From Albifimbria verrucaria (Eukaryota > Ascomycota > Sordariomycetes > Hypocreales > Stachybotryaceae), in assembly GCA_020081605.1 (NCBI GenBank), contig JAHREC010000018.1:3162001-3226000 (forward strand): a DNA stretch of 64,000 bases, in the 5' to 3' direction. The notes beneath the pieces were generated by a model, which saw only the letters and a list, made by a program, of their open reading frames with translations, had not been told where the DNA came from and did not search any database. Positions 23,265-35,086 of this stretch are shown piece after piece (the stretch's first letter is position 1; each line of letters opens with the position of its first letter). A program made the position numbers and the translations under genes.

Positions 23265-24647
23265 ATGGATGAGTTGCTCAACCGCTCGCCGTCGGTCATT
23301 GATGATCGTCGTTCTAAAGTCGGATACCCAAGGGAAGCTGACGACGATGGTCTCGGTTCAGATCAAGGAACCGTGCCACCAGAGATAACGGGAACAGGTA
23401 TTGGTGAGGATATACACTCAGGATCTAGAGCGCCAACGGTTGTGGAATTTGTGCGCAAGAACTTCGGCGAAGACGGCGCGACCAGAGAATTTGTGGCATC
23501 CGAGGGTGTCAGGCCCTTCGCCTGGCGCATAGACCCTGATGGGCTTTATATTAATAGGGTAGTCTGGCAGGCTTACGACGAGCTATTGGGAGGTCGTCCC
23601 GAGGAAGTGGCCGCAGCGGAAGCCGAAATAGGTGAAGCAAACAATGAATTCTCATCCCCAGCTCCCTTTATCAAGGGTAAGTTCTGTTTTCCATCTTCCT
23701 ACAGACGTTTGGCATTCTTGGCTAACGACGCCTCTCTTTGGGCACTCATTTTAGTGGGGAGAACTGAGGCGGTACTGAATATACCCTCTTTCTCTCAGCT
23801 TGAGAGGGTCAAATATCTCAATAAAACAATGAAGATCATGGTTGAATGGACGCAAGACGGGAAACAAGGCTACACCTTGTCAGGCGTTTTCACGGTCATC
23901 AACAATATACAAGAAAAAGGCTTGTGGTTCCAGAAGATCTCAGCCAACTTCACTAAGGATGGACCTCTGGCAATTGGAGAGGAGTTTGACGGACGCCAGA
24001 AAGCTCGCTTGCAAACCGCAACTAGTTTACTTTCTACAGCAGCGCCAACCACCACCACAACAACCGTCCCAACTTCGATCGAGGCTACTGGCAAGCCTAC
24101 AGAAACCGCTTCAGTTGGTGGTAGTAGCGGGCTCTCCATTGGCGCCATTGTAGGAATCGCGGTTGGCGGTGCAGTAGTCCTCATCATTATCATCACAGTC
24201 ATTTTCTGTCTCTACCGCCGCCGCCATCGCAAGCGCCAGGCTCAGGAACAGTCCGGCTATGACAGCCAGCAGGGTGCCACCGTCTACTTCGCCGACAAGG
24301 CCGCCAACCGTGGCCCCGACACGCCGCAGACCCCATACTCAGAGGATGGCAACCGCATGCCGATGGACGACCTGCCCATGTCATCAGTTGCGACGGTCAA
24401 CCAGCAGCAACCTCATGATCATATACGGCAAGAGCAGCAGCAACATCACCTTCGCTCCGCGAGCGACAGTGCCTGGCCGCTTAAGAACACGGAACCTCTG
24501 CCAGTGCGCAGTGGCACAGCGACTCCTCTTGGTGTCTCGTCCAACATCGTGCACCTGGTTGAGGATGGCATGACGGATGACGAGATTCGTCGCCTGGAAG
24601 AAGAAGAGCGGCATATCGAGGCAGCCATCGCGGCTCGGAGGCGGTGA
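23265..24647 (+). CDS. Single-pass membrane protein of unknown function
   Basis: Not assigned to a known family. After splicing the 23677-23754 intron (78 nt) it has 434 residues. The layout is an acidic N-terminal half without a visible signal peptide, a Thr-rich linker (STAAPTTTTTTVPT), one membrane span (IVGIAVGGAVVLIIIITVIF), a basic stop-transfer RRRHRKRQ, and a Gln/His-rich tail ending in a charged helix (DEIRRLEEEERHIEAA). The Thr-rich linker, single span and basic flank resemble fungal cell-surface sensors, which would put the N-terminus outside. The lack of a signal peptide suggests a missed upstream exon; the ATG at 23265 is only the first in frame. No frame breaks were found. Confidence 0.7.
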   Translation: MDELLNRSPSVIDDRRSKVGYPREADDDGLGSDQGTVPPEITGTGIGEDIHSGSRAPTVVEFVRKNFGEDGATREFVASEGVRPFAWRIDPDGLYINRVVWQAYDELLGGRPEEVAAAEAEIGEANNEFSSPAPFIKGKFCFPSSYRRLAFLANDASLWALILVGRTEAVLNIPSFSQLERVKYLNKTMKIMVEWTQDGKQGYTLSGVFTVINNIQEKGLWFQKISANFTKDGPLAIGEEFDGRQKARLQTATSLLSTAAPTTTTTTVPTSIEATGKPTETASVGGSSGLSIGAIVGIAVGGAVVLIIIITVIFCLYRRRHRKRQAQEQSGYDSQQGATVYFADKAANRGPDTPQTPYSEDGNRMPMDDLPMSSVATVNQQQPHDHIRQEQQQHHLRSASDSAWPLKNTEPLPVRSGTATPLGVSSNIVHLVEDGMTDDEIRRLEEEERHIEAAIAARRR

Positions 24648-25530
24648 TTCGACGTTACCAGCGAAGGAATCAAGTAAAGGAGCAAACAACAAAAAACAGA
24701 CCAAGGGGGCGCTCTATGCAGATATATAAGACGACCTTGAACTTGTCAGTTCCTGCCTCTGTCGTCCATTTAGGGCCTTTTTTTCTTCATACATATGCCC
24801 TGTCCTGATTTTGCGATCTTCATTTTTGCACGCGAGGCTCAGGAGCTCGGAGTTTTCGGTCACAGGCGGTATATTATTCTTTGTCATCTTTTAATCAATC
24901 TTTCGTTCTAGGGAGCACCCCAGCGTGTCTGCGTGGAGAGGAAGAAAGGTGCGAGCGAACGGCGACGCATATGTTGGCAGCAAGGAGAGAAAGGAGAGAC
25001 GAGGGGACATTTGACGGCTTGTATGAAAGCGCGACATTCGCTATAGAGGAATCAGTGTGTGGTTGACGAAATTTCCCTTGTTGGTCGAAAAGGAGCCGCC
25101 GATGAAGGGCGCGATCTGTACTATGTGGTTCAGGAAAACAGCAGACTCTGTAGAGCAAGACAATACAAACCTGCGGATTTCCCGTGTTAAAGCAAAACAA
25201 AACAAAGGCAGCTTGTAGGAGAATGTGACATATGCTCCCATTGATAACAGCGTAATATCGTACAGCGAGGTGTAAGCAGCCCCTGAAATCCCAACGACGC
25301 CTTGCCAAGGTACCACAGCAGCGTTCGCGCATGGTGAGATGATAAAATATCTACTTCGCTAATAACAGCGCTCAAACAACTCTTCCTTGCCTCCCATCTA
25401 ATTCCCTCAGAGTCGCGTCTCAGACGCAACAAACCACAGTAGATAGATCTAGAAAATGGGATAAAGCCCGCGCCCTCCGAAGGACGGCCTGCGCTCCACC
25501 CTCCTTTGCAGCCAACCCGGCGGCGGGCGC
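24648..25530. other. Intergenic region between converging genes
   Basis: 3' flanks of the membrane-protein gene (+) and TVP23 (-). No gene, repeat or RNA recognised. Confidence 0.5.
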
Positions 25531-26410
25531 TTAGTTGCGCGAGAACCATCGGCCCATCATGTTGCTGGCGATGCTGCCGGCGATGTTGGTGCCTCCGAAG
25601 GCGCTTCCGGCGATGTTGGAGGCTTGGCTGAACTTGTCGCAGCGCGAAAAGGCCAGGGTGTTCATTATGGTCAGGACCAGCGCAATGACTGTGGATGTCA
25701 GCCGGGTTTCATTAAGAGCCTGCACCGCCCCGGTATCGCGAGGATAGATATCTCGCAACCGCGAGAGAAACCGAAGGAAGGGGTGTACTTACTGACGAGC
25801 GGCAGCCACAGGAACTCGAGGCGCACAATGGCCAGGACGGCCATGACGACCCAGAGCAGGGGCTGGACATAGAGGGCGAGCCAGAAGAAGCGGCTGTCGG
25901 TGGGGTTGATGACCTTTGTGCCGGGCTCGCTGCTCTCAAACACCCACTTGGAGTCGCCCGTCGACGGGTCGACCTCGTTCCACCAGCGCAGGCCGACGAG
26001 GCGACGGCCGGCAATGTTCTTGAGGTAGTAGAAGTCGGCGGCGAGGAGGAGGATGGTGATGATGAAGATCATGATCCTATCAAGGGGAAGAACCCCGTAA
26101 TGTCAGCCGAACCTGTCCCGCAATGCTTCAAAGTCGCCGCGTCGTTCTTCTTGCTCTTGGTTTGCGCCGCGACCATGGCTGAGAGCGGGAGGAGCTACGA
26201 CGTACATGCTCTGGATGACCCATAGTCCAAGGAAATAAACGAGCACGCTGGCTGTGGCGTCTGTGTCAGCGAGAACATGGCAAGACCCAATGCCCGGAGG
26301 ATGAGAAAAGGCAACTAACATATTCTGAAGGCGAGGAACGTCAGCAACGTAATGGGATGCGAGCTAAGTCGCCAGCTCAGGGAGCCCGCGGTAGGTTGTG
26401 CAGCGTCCAT
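25531..26410 (-). CDS. TVP23: Golgi membrane protein Tvp23
   Basis: Small four-span integral membrane protein of late Golgi/TGN vesicles (TVP23/FAM18 family). Start ATG at 26410 gives [19 protein letters not shown]. Introns are 26319-26252, 26205-26077 and 25792-25689. The 192-residue product shows the family core: the [11 protein letters not shown] span, [20 protein letters not shown], the loop [19 protein letters not shown], a C-terminal span and the soluble tail [15 protein letters not shown]. All four exons join in frame with no missing bases, one of three genes here where that is so. Confidence 0.95.
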
Positions 26411-27159
26411 TGTGTAAGTTGCAGCTTCCGCAGCGGCGATTCTCGTGGGGTTTAAGTCGGGAAGGTGTTTGCGATTGACGCTATCCGGGTCGGGGTTCGC
26501 GGTTGAATCGGAGTGGTTGTGTCGTTGCCTGCTCGCAGTGCTGCTTGGTCTGATGCTGGGAACCGTTGAAGCTACCGTAGCTGGTCGGGGAGAAAGGAGG
26601 TAGGATGATCCGGACCCTTGGATCTATATAGGCGGTGGGGGCGGGCAGAATGCGCCTGGGCTGGCGCGTCCAGCTACGTCGCCTTGTAAGCAACAGCAGT
26701 CTCAGTTGTGCTGCCTGCATTCAAACACATGCTAGCAAATAATTACCCTTTTTCCTTAGCCATCCTATGGAGTTAACATGCGATCCATTCTAAATTTATA
26801 GTAGAGTCTGCATACTTGTCACAACTTGCTGGGCTTGCTTCACGCGCAGTGACTACTAATGACGTACAGGCGAAGGGTTCCCGCTAAGTAGATACCTATA
26901 ACGGGCAATCGACCAAGGTTCAGGTACCAAGTTTAGCACACCAGCTAGGACCTTGAACGCTGGATGTAGTTTAGTACCTGAAAGTACCTGGGCTTAGGTA
27001 CCTTGCTTGTCATGACAACTCGCTGCTAACCTCGGATCATCAACCTCATTCCATAGTTTCTAGACTGCTCCCAGCACAACCAACATCATATGGGTTCTCA
27101 TGTGTGAGTTTTTCTTGGCAACATCACTACTCAATTATATCTATAAAACAACTGCCACC
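26411..27159. other. Divergent promoter region TVP23 / CitE-like lyase
   Basis: About 750 bp between divergent genes. It contains several GGTACC/AGGTACCT-type words at 26920-27005 and a TATAAAA at 27142-27148, 12 bp before the lyase ATG. The TATAAAA is too close to the ATG to be assigned safely. Confidence 0.5.
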
Positions 27160-28172
27160 ATGGCTTCCAAGATGCAGCCCATTATCCGTCGCTCCTTATT
27201 ATATGGTAGGCATCTTTTATCAAAGCTTCCGTTACCAAGCTCACAACCATCCCAGTGCCGGCCTCTTCTCAGAAGATGCTGGCCAAGTCTTTATCCCTCC
27301 GATCAGACAATATTACATACGATCTAGAGGACTCTGTGACCCCATCACTTAAAGAAGCAGCCCGGAAACAGCTCAGGGCTCATCTGGATGAACTCAAGTC
27401 GCGCCCCTCCTCCGTGTCAGAGCTTGCCGTCCGAGTGAACGCCGTCTCAAGCCCCTATGCTTTGGGCGATCTCACCACGCTAGTATCGGCCCCTCAAGTT
27501 GATGCCGTTGTTGTTCCAAAGGTCGAGTCCGCTGCCGACTTGACGTTTGTTACTGATATTCTGCGTCACGTTTCTCCCGAGCGCCACTCCACCACATCTA
27601 CAAACCCAGTCAAAATCATTGCTCTTATAGAATCAGCGCGTGCCGTCATGGACCTTTCCGCTATATGCAAGGCCTCGCCTTATCTGAATGGCTTAATTTT
27701 CGCTGCCGAGGACTTTGCTTTGGACTTGTCCATAACGCGAACGCCTTCCCTTACTGAATTCCTGTACGCGCGTTCGGCAATCGTCACGGCTGCCCGTGCC
27801 TTTAATCTGCCCAGTGCCATTGATCTGGTATGCACATCATACAAAGGCGACGATGGCATACGAAGGCTGGAAGAAGAATGCGCTGGTGGAAAGTCGATGG
27901 GGTTCAACGGCAAGCAGTGCATTCATCCGCTCCAGGTTGAGACAGTACAAAAGATGTTCTCGCCCGCAGATAATGAAGTCGAGTGGGCCGTCAGAATCAC
28001 TATTGCAGATGAAAAAGCTGCATCATCGGGACGTGGAGCATGGACTCTTGATGGAAAGATGATCGATGCTCCAGTTGTGGGTAAGGCCAAGTCCATTGTC
28101 GCCAAGGCCGAGCAAGCCGGTATGGATGTTGAAAGTCTCAGAACGAAACACAAGGGCCAAGAACCAGAGTAA
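27160..28172 (+). CDS. HpcH/HpaI aldolase / citrate lyase beta-like protein (CLYBL-like), probably mitochondrial
   Basis: Mg-dependent TIM-barrel C-C lyase of the CitE/CLYBL superfamily; human CLYBL is a mitochondrial citramalyl-CoA lyase, so a CoA-thioester lyase role is likely but the substrate is inferred. The start is the ATG at 27160 in a strong context (GCCACCATGG). The N-terminus [17 protein letters not shown] matches the family opening, and the basic first residues suit mitochondrial import. Motifs: YDLEDSVTP (metal-binding acid), [43 protein letters not shown] and [11 protein letters not shown]. One 50-nt intron, 27206-27255. The product is 320 residues with no frame break. Confidence 0.92.
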
Positions 28173-28245
28173 CTGAAGCTGCGCTGAAAATGACACCCCT
28201 TCCATTATCTGTATTCGTAGTCATTGCCAAGACACATAGACTGCG

Positions 28246-30792
28246 TCAAGTAAGGCAGTTGGGTCGCCAAAAGCCCGGCGTAGCCAAATCCTCGAGTTCG
28301 AGCATGACGGCTTTGCGGGCGGTGGCTTGTTGGAAATTAACTATACCTGAGGCTTGATCAATTCTGGCATGAGATGGACCCTCTATGGCTGGTAGGGACA
28401 AACCCATAGCTTGGACCTGCAGAGGATGGTCTAGGTCAGTGTAGTCGTGGTCATTATACTGCTCGCTTTGGGCTCGCATGTAGCTGATATCCTCTGACGA
28501 GACGTCTATCTCTTTATGTTGGAAATCGTCTTGTGAAAATATTTCCTGTTCAACTCTCTTAATATACGCGTGCAAGCTCTCGTTAGGATCATCATGAGTT
28601 TTCTCCGAGATTATAGATTTTCTGCCCACTGGCCAGTAACTGCTACATGACAGGGGATATTGGGTGATTTGCTGTGGTAGCGACGAATGCAAGCCTCCAG
28701 GTCCAGGGAGGTGTCAAAGTGGTTGAAATAAGGAAAAGTTGTTGCGTATTCCAACGGCTGGACGTTTGGTCGATTCCCTGGGAAGACAAAATAAGGATTG
28801 TCTGCTATGGCTGCTGGGGTGCTGCAGCCTCCATAACACACCCAGACCTCTCAGTACGTGAATGGTCAATCTGATGAGGAAAATCTTCATCAGGCTGCGA
28901 TTCATGACCTGGAATCAAAGAGATAGATTGCTGGAGCCCTTGTGGTAACACGACTTGTAGGTCGGCATTTGAAACGACCGGAGGCTTCGCAGTATGGCTG
29001 CCGTCTGGATCCTGCATACAAGTCGATTGAAATGCGAACTCGGTAGGCACAGGAACCTCCCTTGCAGAATCGCCTCTTAAACCTTCGTGTAGAACGCTAT
29101 TGCAGCCAGAGGTGGTAGGTTCAAGAACTTGCACACTTCCTTTGTCCGGATTGACGGTCCGATCATTTATCTTATATGTTAACCCTGCTTCGATATGCAA
29201 GGACGGTGATGATAGGCTCATATGGGCAGGATCATCATCAATTGTGTCGTTGTAGGTTGACTCATTCTTGCTATCATGATGTCTCCGGATGTCATCTTCT
29301 CTAGGCCGTGCAGTTATGGCTGCCTCCTCTGGAGGTATGCCACGCTGTACTCGTGTGGTCTCATTTGATGCCTCATTACCTACAATGGTTTGAGAGCTTG
29401 ATACTGCCTTTAATTGATGGGGTCTGGAAACTTGTGCTAAGTGAATACCAGAAGCTGCTGGCTCAGATAGACCAGTGTCATGACAAGAGGTTTCGTATGA
29501 ATGGATTGAACCATCCATCATCTCGCAGAACTCAGATGCCTCGGTTTGTTTCTCGTTGCCGTCTGTTGAATTCATAGCTCTTCGAGCTATGATAGGACTT
29601 CCGCTTGATGGGTATTGTGTATTTACCTTTTGACTCTTGTGTTTCGACGGTGCTGAAATCCGAGGTTGGGCTGGGCCAGGATTGTAAGATTGGCCGTTTT
29701 CGAAGAAGGCCAAGTCTTCCTGAAGTTCTTGCTCTCGTCCCTTATGATTGCTGTGACGTGTTCCATGACACTTCACTTCATTGCCTGGGTTATAAACTTC
29801 AAAGTTATTGAATATTAAATCTGCCACTTTCAGAGATCAGAGTTGTCGCAGTTGTACAGAAGATTGACGTACTATAGCCATCATTTGAGATGCGTCCATT
29901 TTGAAAAAGCCCGGCGGTGAGATTTGGTTTGACCTAGCACAATATTAGAATCGGTATACTTGATGGTAAAATGGAAATTTCCGACGGTGAGTCTCCGGTC
30001 TGATATTGCTCTGGATGAAAACCGCTTTATGACATCTCTTCCTGACTTCAATGTCTTGCGTTTCTCTAGATCCTTTTCCTTGGCAGATTTGGAAGGATGG
30101 TTCTTTCTCTTCTTTCTTAGTCTAGGGTTTGGCTTCTGTTCCTTGCCTTTGGTGTCATATCTATCACTTCGGGTCCTCCGCCTCGGGCGCTTCTCGAAGA
30201 CAAGGCGCGTGCTTCCTCTACTTTCGTGGGACTGGCTTATTGATCTTGTGTCCAGCCTATCATTATTGTGAACAGTCACCTCATGAACCTCGGAATCAGA
30301 TACTGTGACGAAGTCGCCTTCCTGGCTAACCTCAGAAAGTAGGGTGCCACCGCCAGTACACGTTTGAGGGTGTTTCGTAGCCTCCTACTCTTTGACGTGG
30401 AAATATCGCAAGTAGGAATTCCATGAGGCCTCCATGGCACCGGATCTAAGCCATTGGCATCATAGCCATCAGGGGCCAGGACGTGGGATGTACCAGAAGC
30501 AGACACTGTAGCTACCCATGATCGAATCCATTCCTGTACAGAATTTTGTTAGAGCAAGAAGCCTGGTTAGGGACAACGTGGAAGCAAAAACACTCACCTC
30601 GTCTCGACACAAAGGTTCCTGAAAGCTTGGGAGAGATTGACGAGCCATCATCAGATTAAACTGGCAACCACATCGAGGAGCTATAGCACCGAGCAAGAAC
30701 AAGCTGTGACCCGAGTAGGACGGGGCATCTGGGTTGCATTCTAGCGGTTGGCAAATGGAGAATTTCTTTTTGCATAGGTTCTTGTTGGGCAT
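28246..30792 (-). CDS. Fungal-specific hypothetical protein, largely disordered
   Basis: No named family. The order is an N-terminal block with EEWIRSWVATVSASG, a basic stretch RPRRRTRSDRYDTKGKEQ followed by lysine-rich sequence, a short conserved block RLTVKPNLTAGLFQNGR and DLIFNNFEV, then a long Ser/Thr/Asp-rich region and a C-terminal part with ESLHAYIKRVEQEIF. The basic-stretch and short blocks recall a recurring type of unannotated ascomycete protein (recollection). Introns are 30597-30534, 29985-29934 (weak donor GTCGGA) and 29872-29827. The frame is one base short at 30362-30366, 28815-28819 and 28617-28621. The ATG at 30792 is tentative, since another frame (ATG near 30830) is also open and the first exon may contain a further break. 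It ends 74 bp from the converging lyase gene. Confidence 0.75.
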
Positions 30793-33785
30793 CGGTTGAA
30801 GGTGGAAGTTGCGCTGCTCCTGTCGAATTCATCTCTCGGGCTTGCCTCACGTGCACATACCAGAACATATTATCTTACCTTTTACGACCTCGGCATCTAA
30901 TGACTTTTCCACATCTTTCTTTCCATACTATCGAGCCCACATGGTATAGACGGACTGCAAGTTGCGTTTTCCCTTATGACGAGACTATTCTGTCCAATCA
31001 CTGATAAGGAGATACCGCTGGCATAGAAATATGATGCGAAAGAACATTCTTCCTTTCCACTGGAGCGATATATCCCCATCTACCTGCTCGCTTCGCTCGA
31101 GGCACTCGCTCTTCAGCTATCGACGACATCCTTGCCGGGATCTGTTTCCGCATCTCTGGGATTTGACACCGAATCCACAATAAAGAGAGAGAGAAAAAGA
31201 CCGCACGGGGCCCTGTTGAGACAAGCGCTTCCATGTTGCTGTCTCCACGCACCTCGTTTATTTGACCTTGCAACCACCTCGTGGCTCAAGGTCCTTGCAG
31301 ATAAGGAGTTGTTTCAATACTTCACGTGTCAGAGGCGGAGCAATCACTATATCCCCGGCTTTCCACGTTGGAGATAGAAGAGATGGCACGCCAAGGAGAG
31401 CGAGATCCCTCTCTTTGCCGTTGTTGACCATGGCCGACGTCGGTGTGAAGAGACTCAGCCCTGCTGCGTCACGTTTCAAGGAGCGCCTTTTCTACGCCGC
31501 AAGTTGATTGACAGCCTGGGGTATCCCAAGGCGTTTATGCTGAGAGAACCTTGACGGGCGTCATTTAGTTTGTGGATAGGCGTAAACGGCAGCTGTCAAG
31601 GCCTCCAATGGCGCATTGGCTTGATGCTGGCCCCCAGTCCTAGATGTTGGGTTATCCTGTTCGCATGAATCGACATGGGGCAAACCAGATTCGGACCCTT
31701 GCATGCAGTTCGAAATGCACAAGCCCGTCGAGAAGCCATGGCACCTTGTGCAGTGTCACACACACAATGGGGCAGATCTGGGAAACTGCTATTTCGGGAG
31801 TCAACCCGACGCCAAGAGGCCCACAGCGTCGGTCCCAACCCAGCGGCTCATCATGCGTGGGTGATGCATTCCTGGCAGAAGGAGAGCGAGAGGAAACCAC
31901 ATCAGACGTCGCCAGGACGCCTGCGAGCACGGCATGTCATCGATCACGGCAGGTGAGGTGGACGGACGACCCGCAGCAGAAGGCAGAAGGGTCAGGAATG
32001 GATGGGGAAAAGTTTTACGCAGCCCTCCACCTACGGGGCCAATACCGTCTACCCATCTATCTGAAGCCGTGATGAATGCAACCTGATCCGCTTCTTTAGC
32101 GAACTTGCGCAATCAACCCAGGTTGCCCAAACATCGCCCACTTTCCAAAACCCTGTGTCTGATCTGCGAGCTGCGAGCCGAGCCACTTGCTTCGAGTATT
32201 TTTGGAATTTCTTTCTAGGGGACAAACGATTCGTCTCTCAGCAGACCAGGGAGAGAAAAGCGGGTGTAAAAGCCCATCTCCGACATGATACGTGAGAGAA
32301 TGGGAGGGGCATGATAGGGGAAGAAACGCAGAGACCAATCCACGACTGGCTCAGGGGTTCCACAAAGCAAAAGTCGCCGTACAGTCTTGGCCGACATTGC
32401 TCATCCGCGAAGCGCTGATGTTGGGAGAAACCGCAGAGCGTAACGTCCGAATACCGCTCAGCGGATAATCAATCCTGGACGGTGTTCCCACTGCAGTTTG
32501 GATAGAGACGGGTGGTACCTGGAGAACCCACCCTGTTTACTTACTGCATGCAGCTTGTCAACGCAAGACCGTGCGCCGCATCTACCTCATTGTACAGCCA
32601 GCCGCTTATCGCCGTGTCCAACGACGATGTTCTCCAAGCGGAGGCATTGAACGGGCTCGCTCTTGTCAGAAAATGCATTGCTGGCGTATGGGGCACGTAA
32701 ACAAACGTCCTGACAGGTTTGAGAAAAGCACGGACAAACAAGCACGATTCACAACTCGCTCAGCACCCGAGCCGTTGCTTTAAGTGGACTCGACGATGCG
32801 TTACTTTTGGTGCTTACTAGAAAGCTTGTCACCAAGCTAGGACCCAACTTCTGGCCCACCCCTTGCTAAAAGTTACCCTTTACTTTGCCCGTTTAATACA
32901 CGTTTTGAGATGCAGCCCCGCGTCTCCATGTCGTCAATCCAGGAACTAAAGTGCCAAGCAGCAACCATGCAGCCGTTTGCCATTCGAGACAAGGGGATGG
33001 TGCCAGTGAACTGGGGAAAAGAAACTGCGAGGCGCCATGCCTGATGACACCGAGTTGCTATATAAGAAAGCTTTGGTCCGGTCGTTCTGTGCTGGAGCTA
33101 CAGGTTCAACACTAGACGATCTCCAGTGTTTACAGTACTTGACAGTCATCTGTTTCCTCAACTCAAACAAGCCTCGGAACCGGCCGGCCAACTATATATT
33201 ATATTATACCCATCGACCTTGAACAACCTCGCTTGCTTCACACGCAAAGGCACAGCTCTTTGCCAAAGACCACTCCCTGAACCTCGTGACGAAAGCTCCC
33301 TGCTTGTTAGTCAGGCAGCCACCATCCAAAGGCGAAAGCCCGGTTGATCCTTTGACTAGCGCAACGCGCAACACCGAGATCACCTTACCTCGCCTCCCTT
33401 GGATCGTTCTAGCGGCACTCTCATTATTCCCTGTCGACGACATACCCCTGGCTCGCACATTGGCGCTGCTCATTGATTGGGAAAGGTACGTATGATCGTC
33501 ACTGTTCTTTGCCAAACCACTTTTGGGCCCTCATCTTCCGGTTCCTCCTCCCGGCAGTTACCCCTGCTGCCCCAGTTGCGTACAGCTGTTGGTTGTGCCT
33601 CATTTCTGTCATCAGGCGGGGAGGCAGCCTAAGCTGCCGGGTGGAGGATCAAGATCGACGAGATGGTGTTGGCCTGCTCTTACTTAACACTCCCTCATAT
33701 TCAAACAAAATAAGCCAGCTGCTAACCTCACACCTTCAGAACTACCGGTGACCGAGACTCTTACGGATACATATATAAGCCCAGC
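30793..33785. other. 3.0 kb intergenic region, no gene seen
   Basis: Lies between divergent genes. Several open frames of 60-140 codons overlap each other on both strands and none shows a family motif. The 150 bp before 33786 probably form the RRM gene's 5' leader. Confidence 0.5.
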
Positions 33786-34529
33786 ATGTCTAAGCTCTTT
33801 GTCGGGTGAGTCGGCCTTCTCCTACCCCGCCCATCATCTCTGACACATGCCAGCGGCCTCGCATGGCACACCGAGGAGGTGACTCTTCGGCAAAAGTTTG
33901 AGGAGTTTGGCCCAGTTGAAGAAGCGGTACGTCCATACCTTCTCAAATGCCCTGTCGTATCATTACGAAACGCGCATATCTAATATCTTATCAGGTGGTT
34001 GTCAAGGACCGGGATACGGGACGCAGCCGTGGCTTCGGATTTGTCAGATATACCCAGGAGGGGATGCTCACAATGCTATGACGGCCATGAACAACGTCGA
34101 GTAAGTCTAGCAACTTATTTCACTGCACCTGGAAGATGCTGACGCTCTACATCTAGATTCGATGGCCGGACAATCCGTGTCGATAAGGCGTCGGACGCCG
34201 GCCCACGAGGTGGATTTGGTGGCGGCAGGGAAGCGGCCCGTTCGGCGGCCGTGGAGGCTTCGGCGGTGCGCCAGGGCCTTACTCGCAGCCGGCCGGGTAT
34301 CCTGCAGGCCCCAATATGTATGCGCAGACTCCATATGGACAGGGTTATCCCCAGCCGGGGTACGGCGGACCACAGCCACAAGGTACAGATTTGCACATTG
34401 CTGAACCCCATTCATATCTGAGATACAAGTCTACTCACACTGCAATTAGGATATGCTCCTCCCATGTACGGTTACGGAGACCCGTCGCAGCAACCGCCTC
34501 ACCCTTCGCAGGGAAATCCCGGTTACTGA
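33786..34529 (+). CDS. Glycine-rich RNA-binding protein with one RRM
   Basis: Small single-RRM protein of the glycine-rich RNA-binding / cold-inducible type. RNP2 is KLFVGGLAW (residues 3-11) and RNP1 is RGFGFVRY; helix two reads DAHNAMTAMNN. The tail is Gly/Pro/Tyr/Gln-rich (GRGGFGGAPGPYSQP, GYPQPGYGGPQPQ), as expected for a condensate-prone RNA binder. Five exons: 33786-33805, 33854-33926, 33995-34100, 34157-34382 and 34450-34529. The frame is one base short in G runs at 34060-34063 and 34228-34231; with both restored the product is 168 residues, normal for the family. Confidence 0.92.
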
Positions 34530-35086
34530 GGCTGCAGTTGTAACCATCTTCGAAAGATGGATCCAGGACATGTAGGACAGGGCAATTCCGCGAACCAATT
34601 TACAAAAGGCGGCGCGAGCTACTGACTGTCCCTACAACATGGGGTTACAAGAGAGCCCTCCGGGTGAAGAATCACCATACCTCCATCCACGTACGAGGAC
34701 TAGGAGATTTTCTTGGCACCAAGTGTGCGAGAGCTCCTTTAACCGTTGCTCTCGAGTACTTTGGGCGGTTTTCTAACCTTTTTCACTTTATATGATATTT
34801 CTCACTCATTCACTTCTGGTTCGCTACCTTATTTTTTTCCTTTCCAAGTCTGGCCTGGTAGAGGCCGAGTCTATGCTCACTGCGAATGTGTGTGGGGGAT
34901 GCGCACGTCTATTTGTGTAACCGTCCTAACGGGAGGAAATGCAAACAGGAAGACTGCAAAATCTGAAGCCATGCTGAGTTGAGATGGGTGGGGTAAGCTT
35001 TGTGGTAGCCAAATGATGAACGATGGTATGAAAGCTCGTCTCGTGATCCATGGGGGTCGAACCGGTTTCTCTTTCTATCGCAATTA
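34530..35086. other. Intergenic region between converging genes
   Basis: 3' flanks of the RRM gene and the ChaC-like gene. A T-rich stretch lies at about 34770-34850. Nothing else recognised. Confidence 0.5.
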
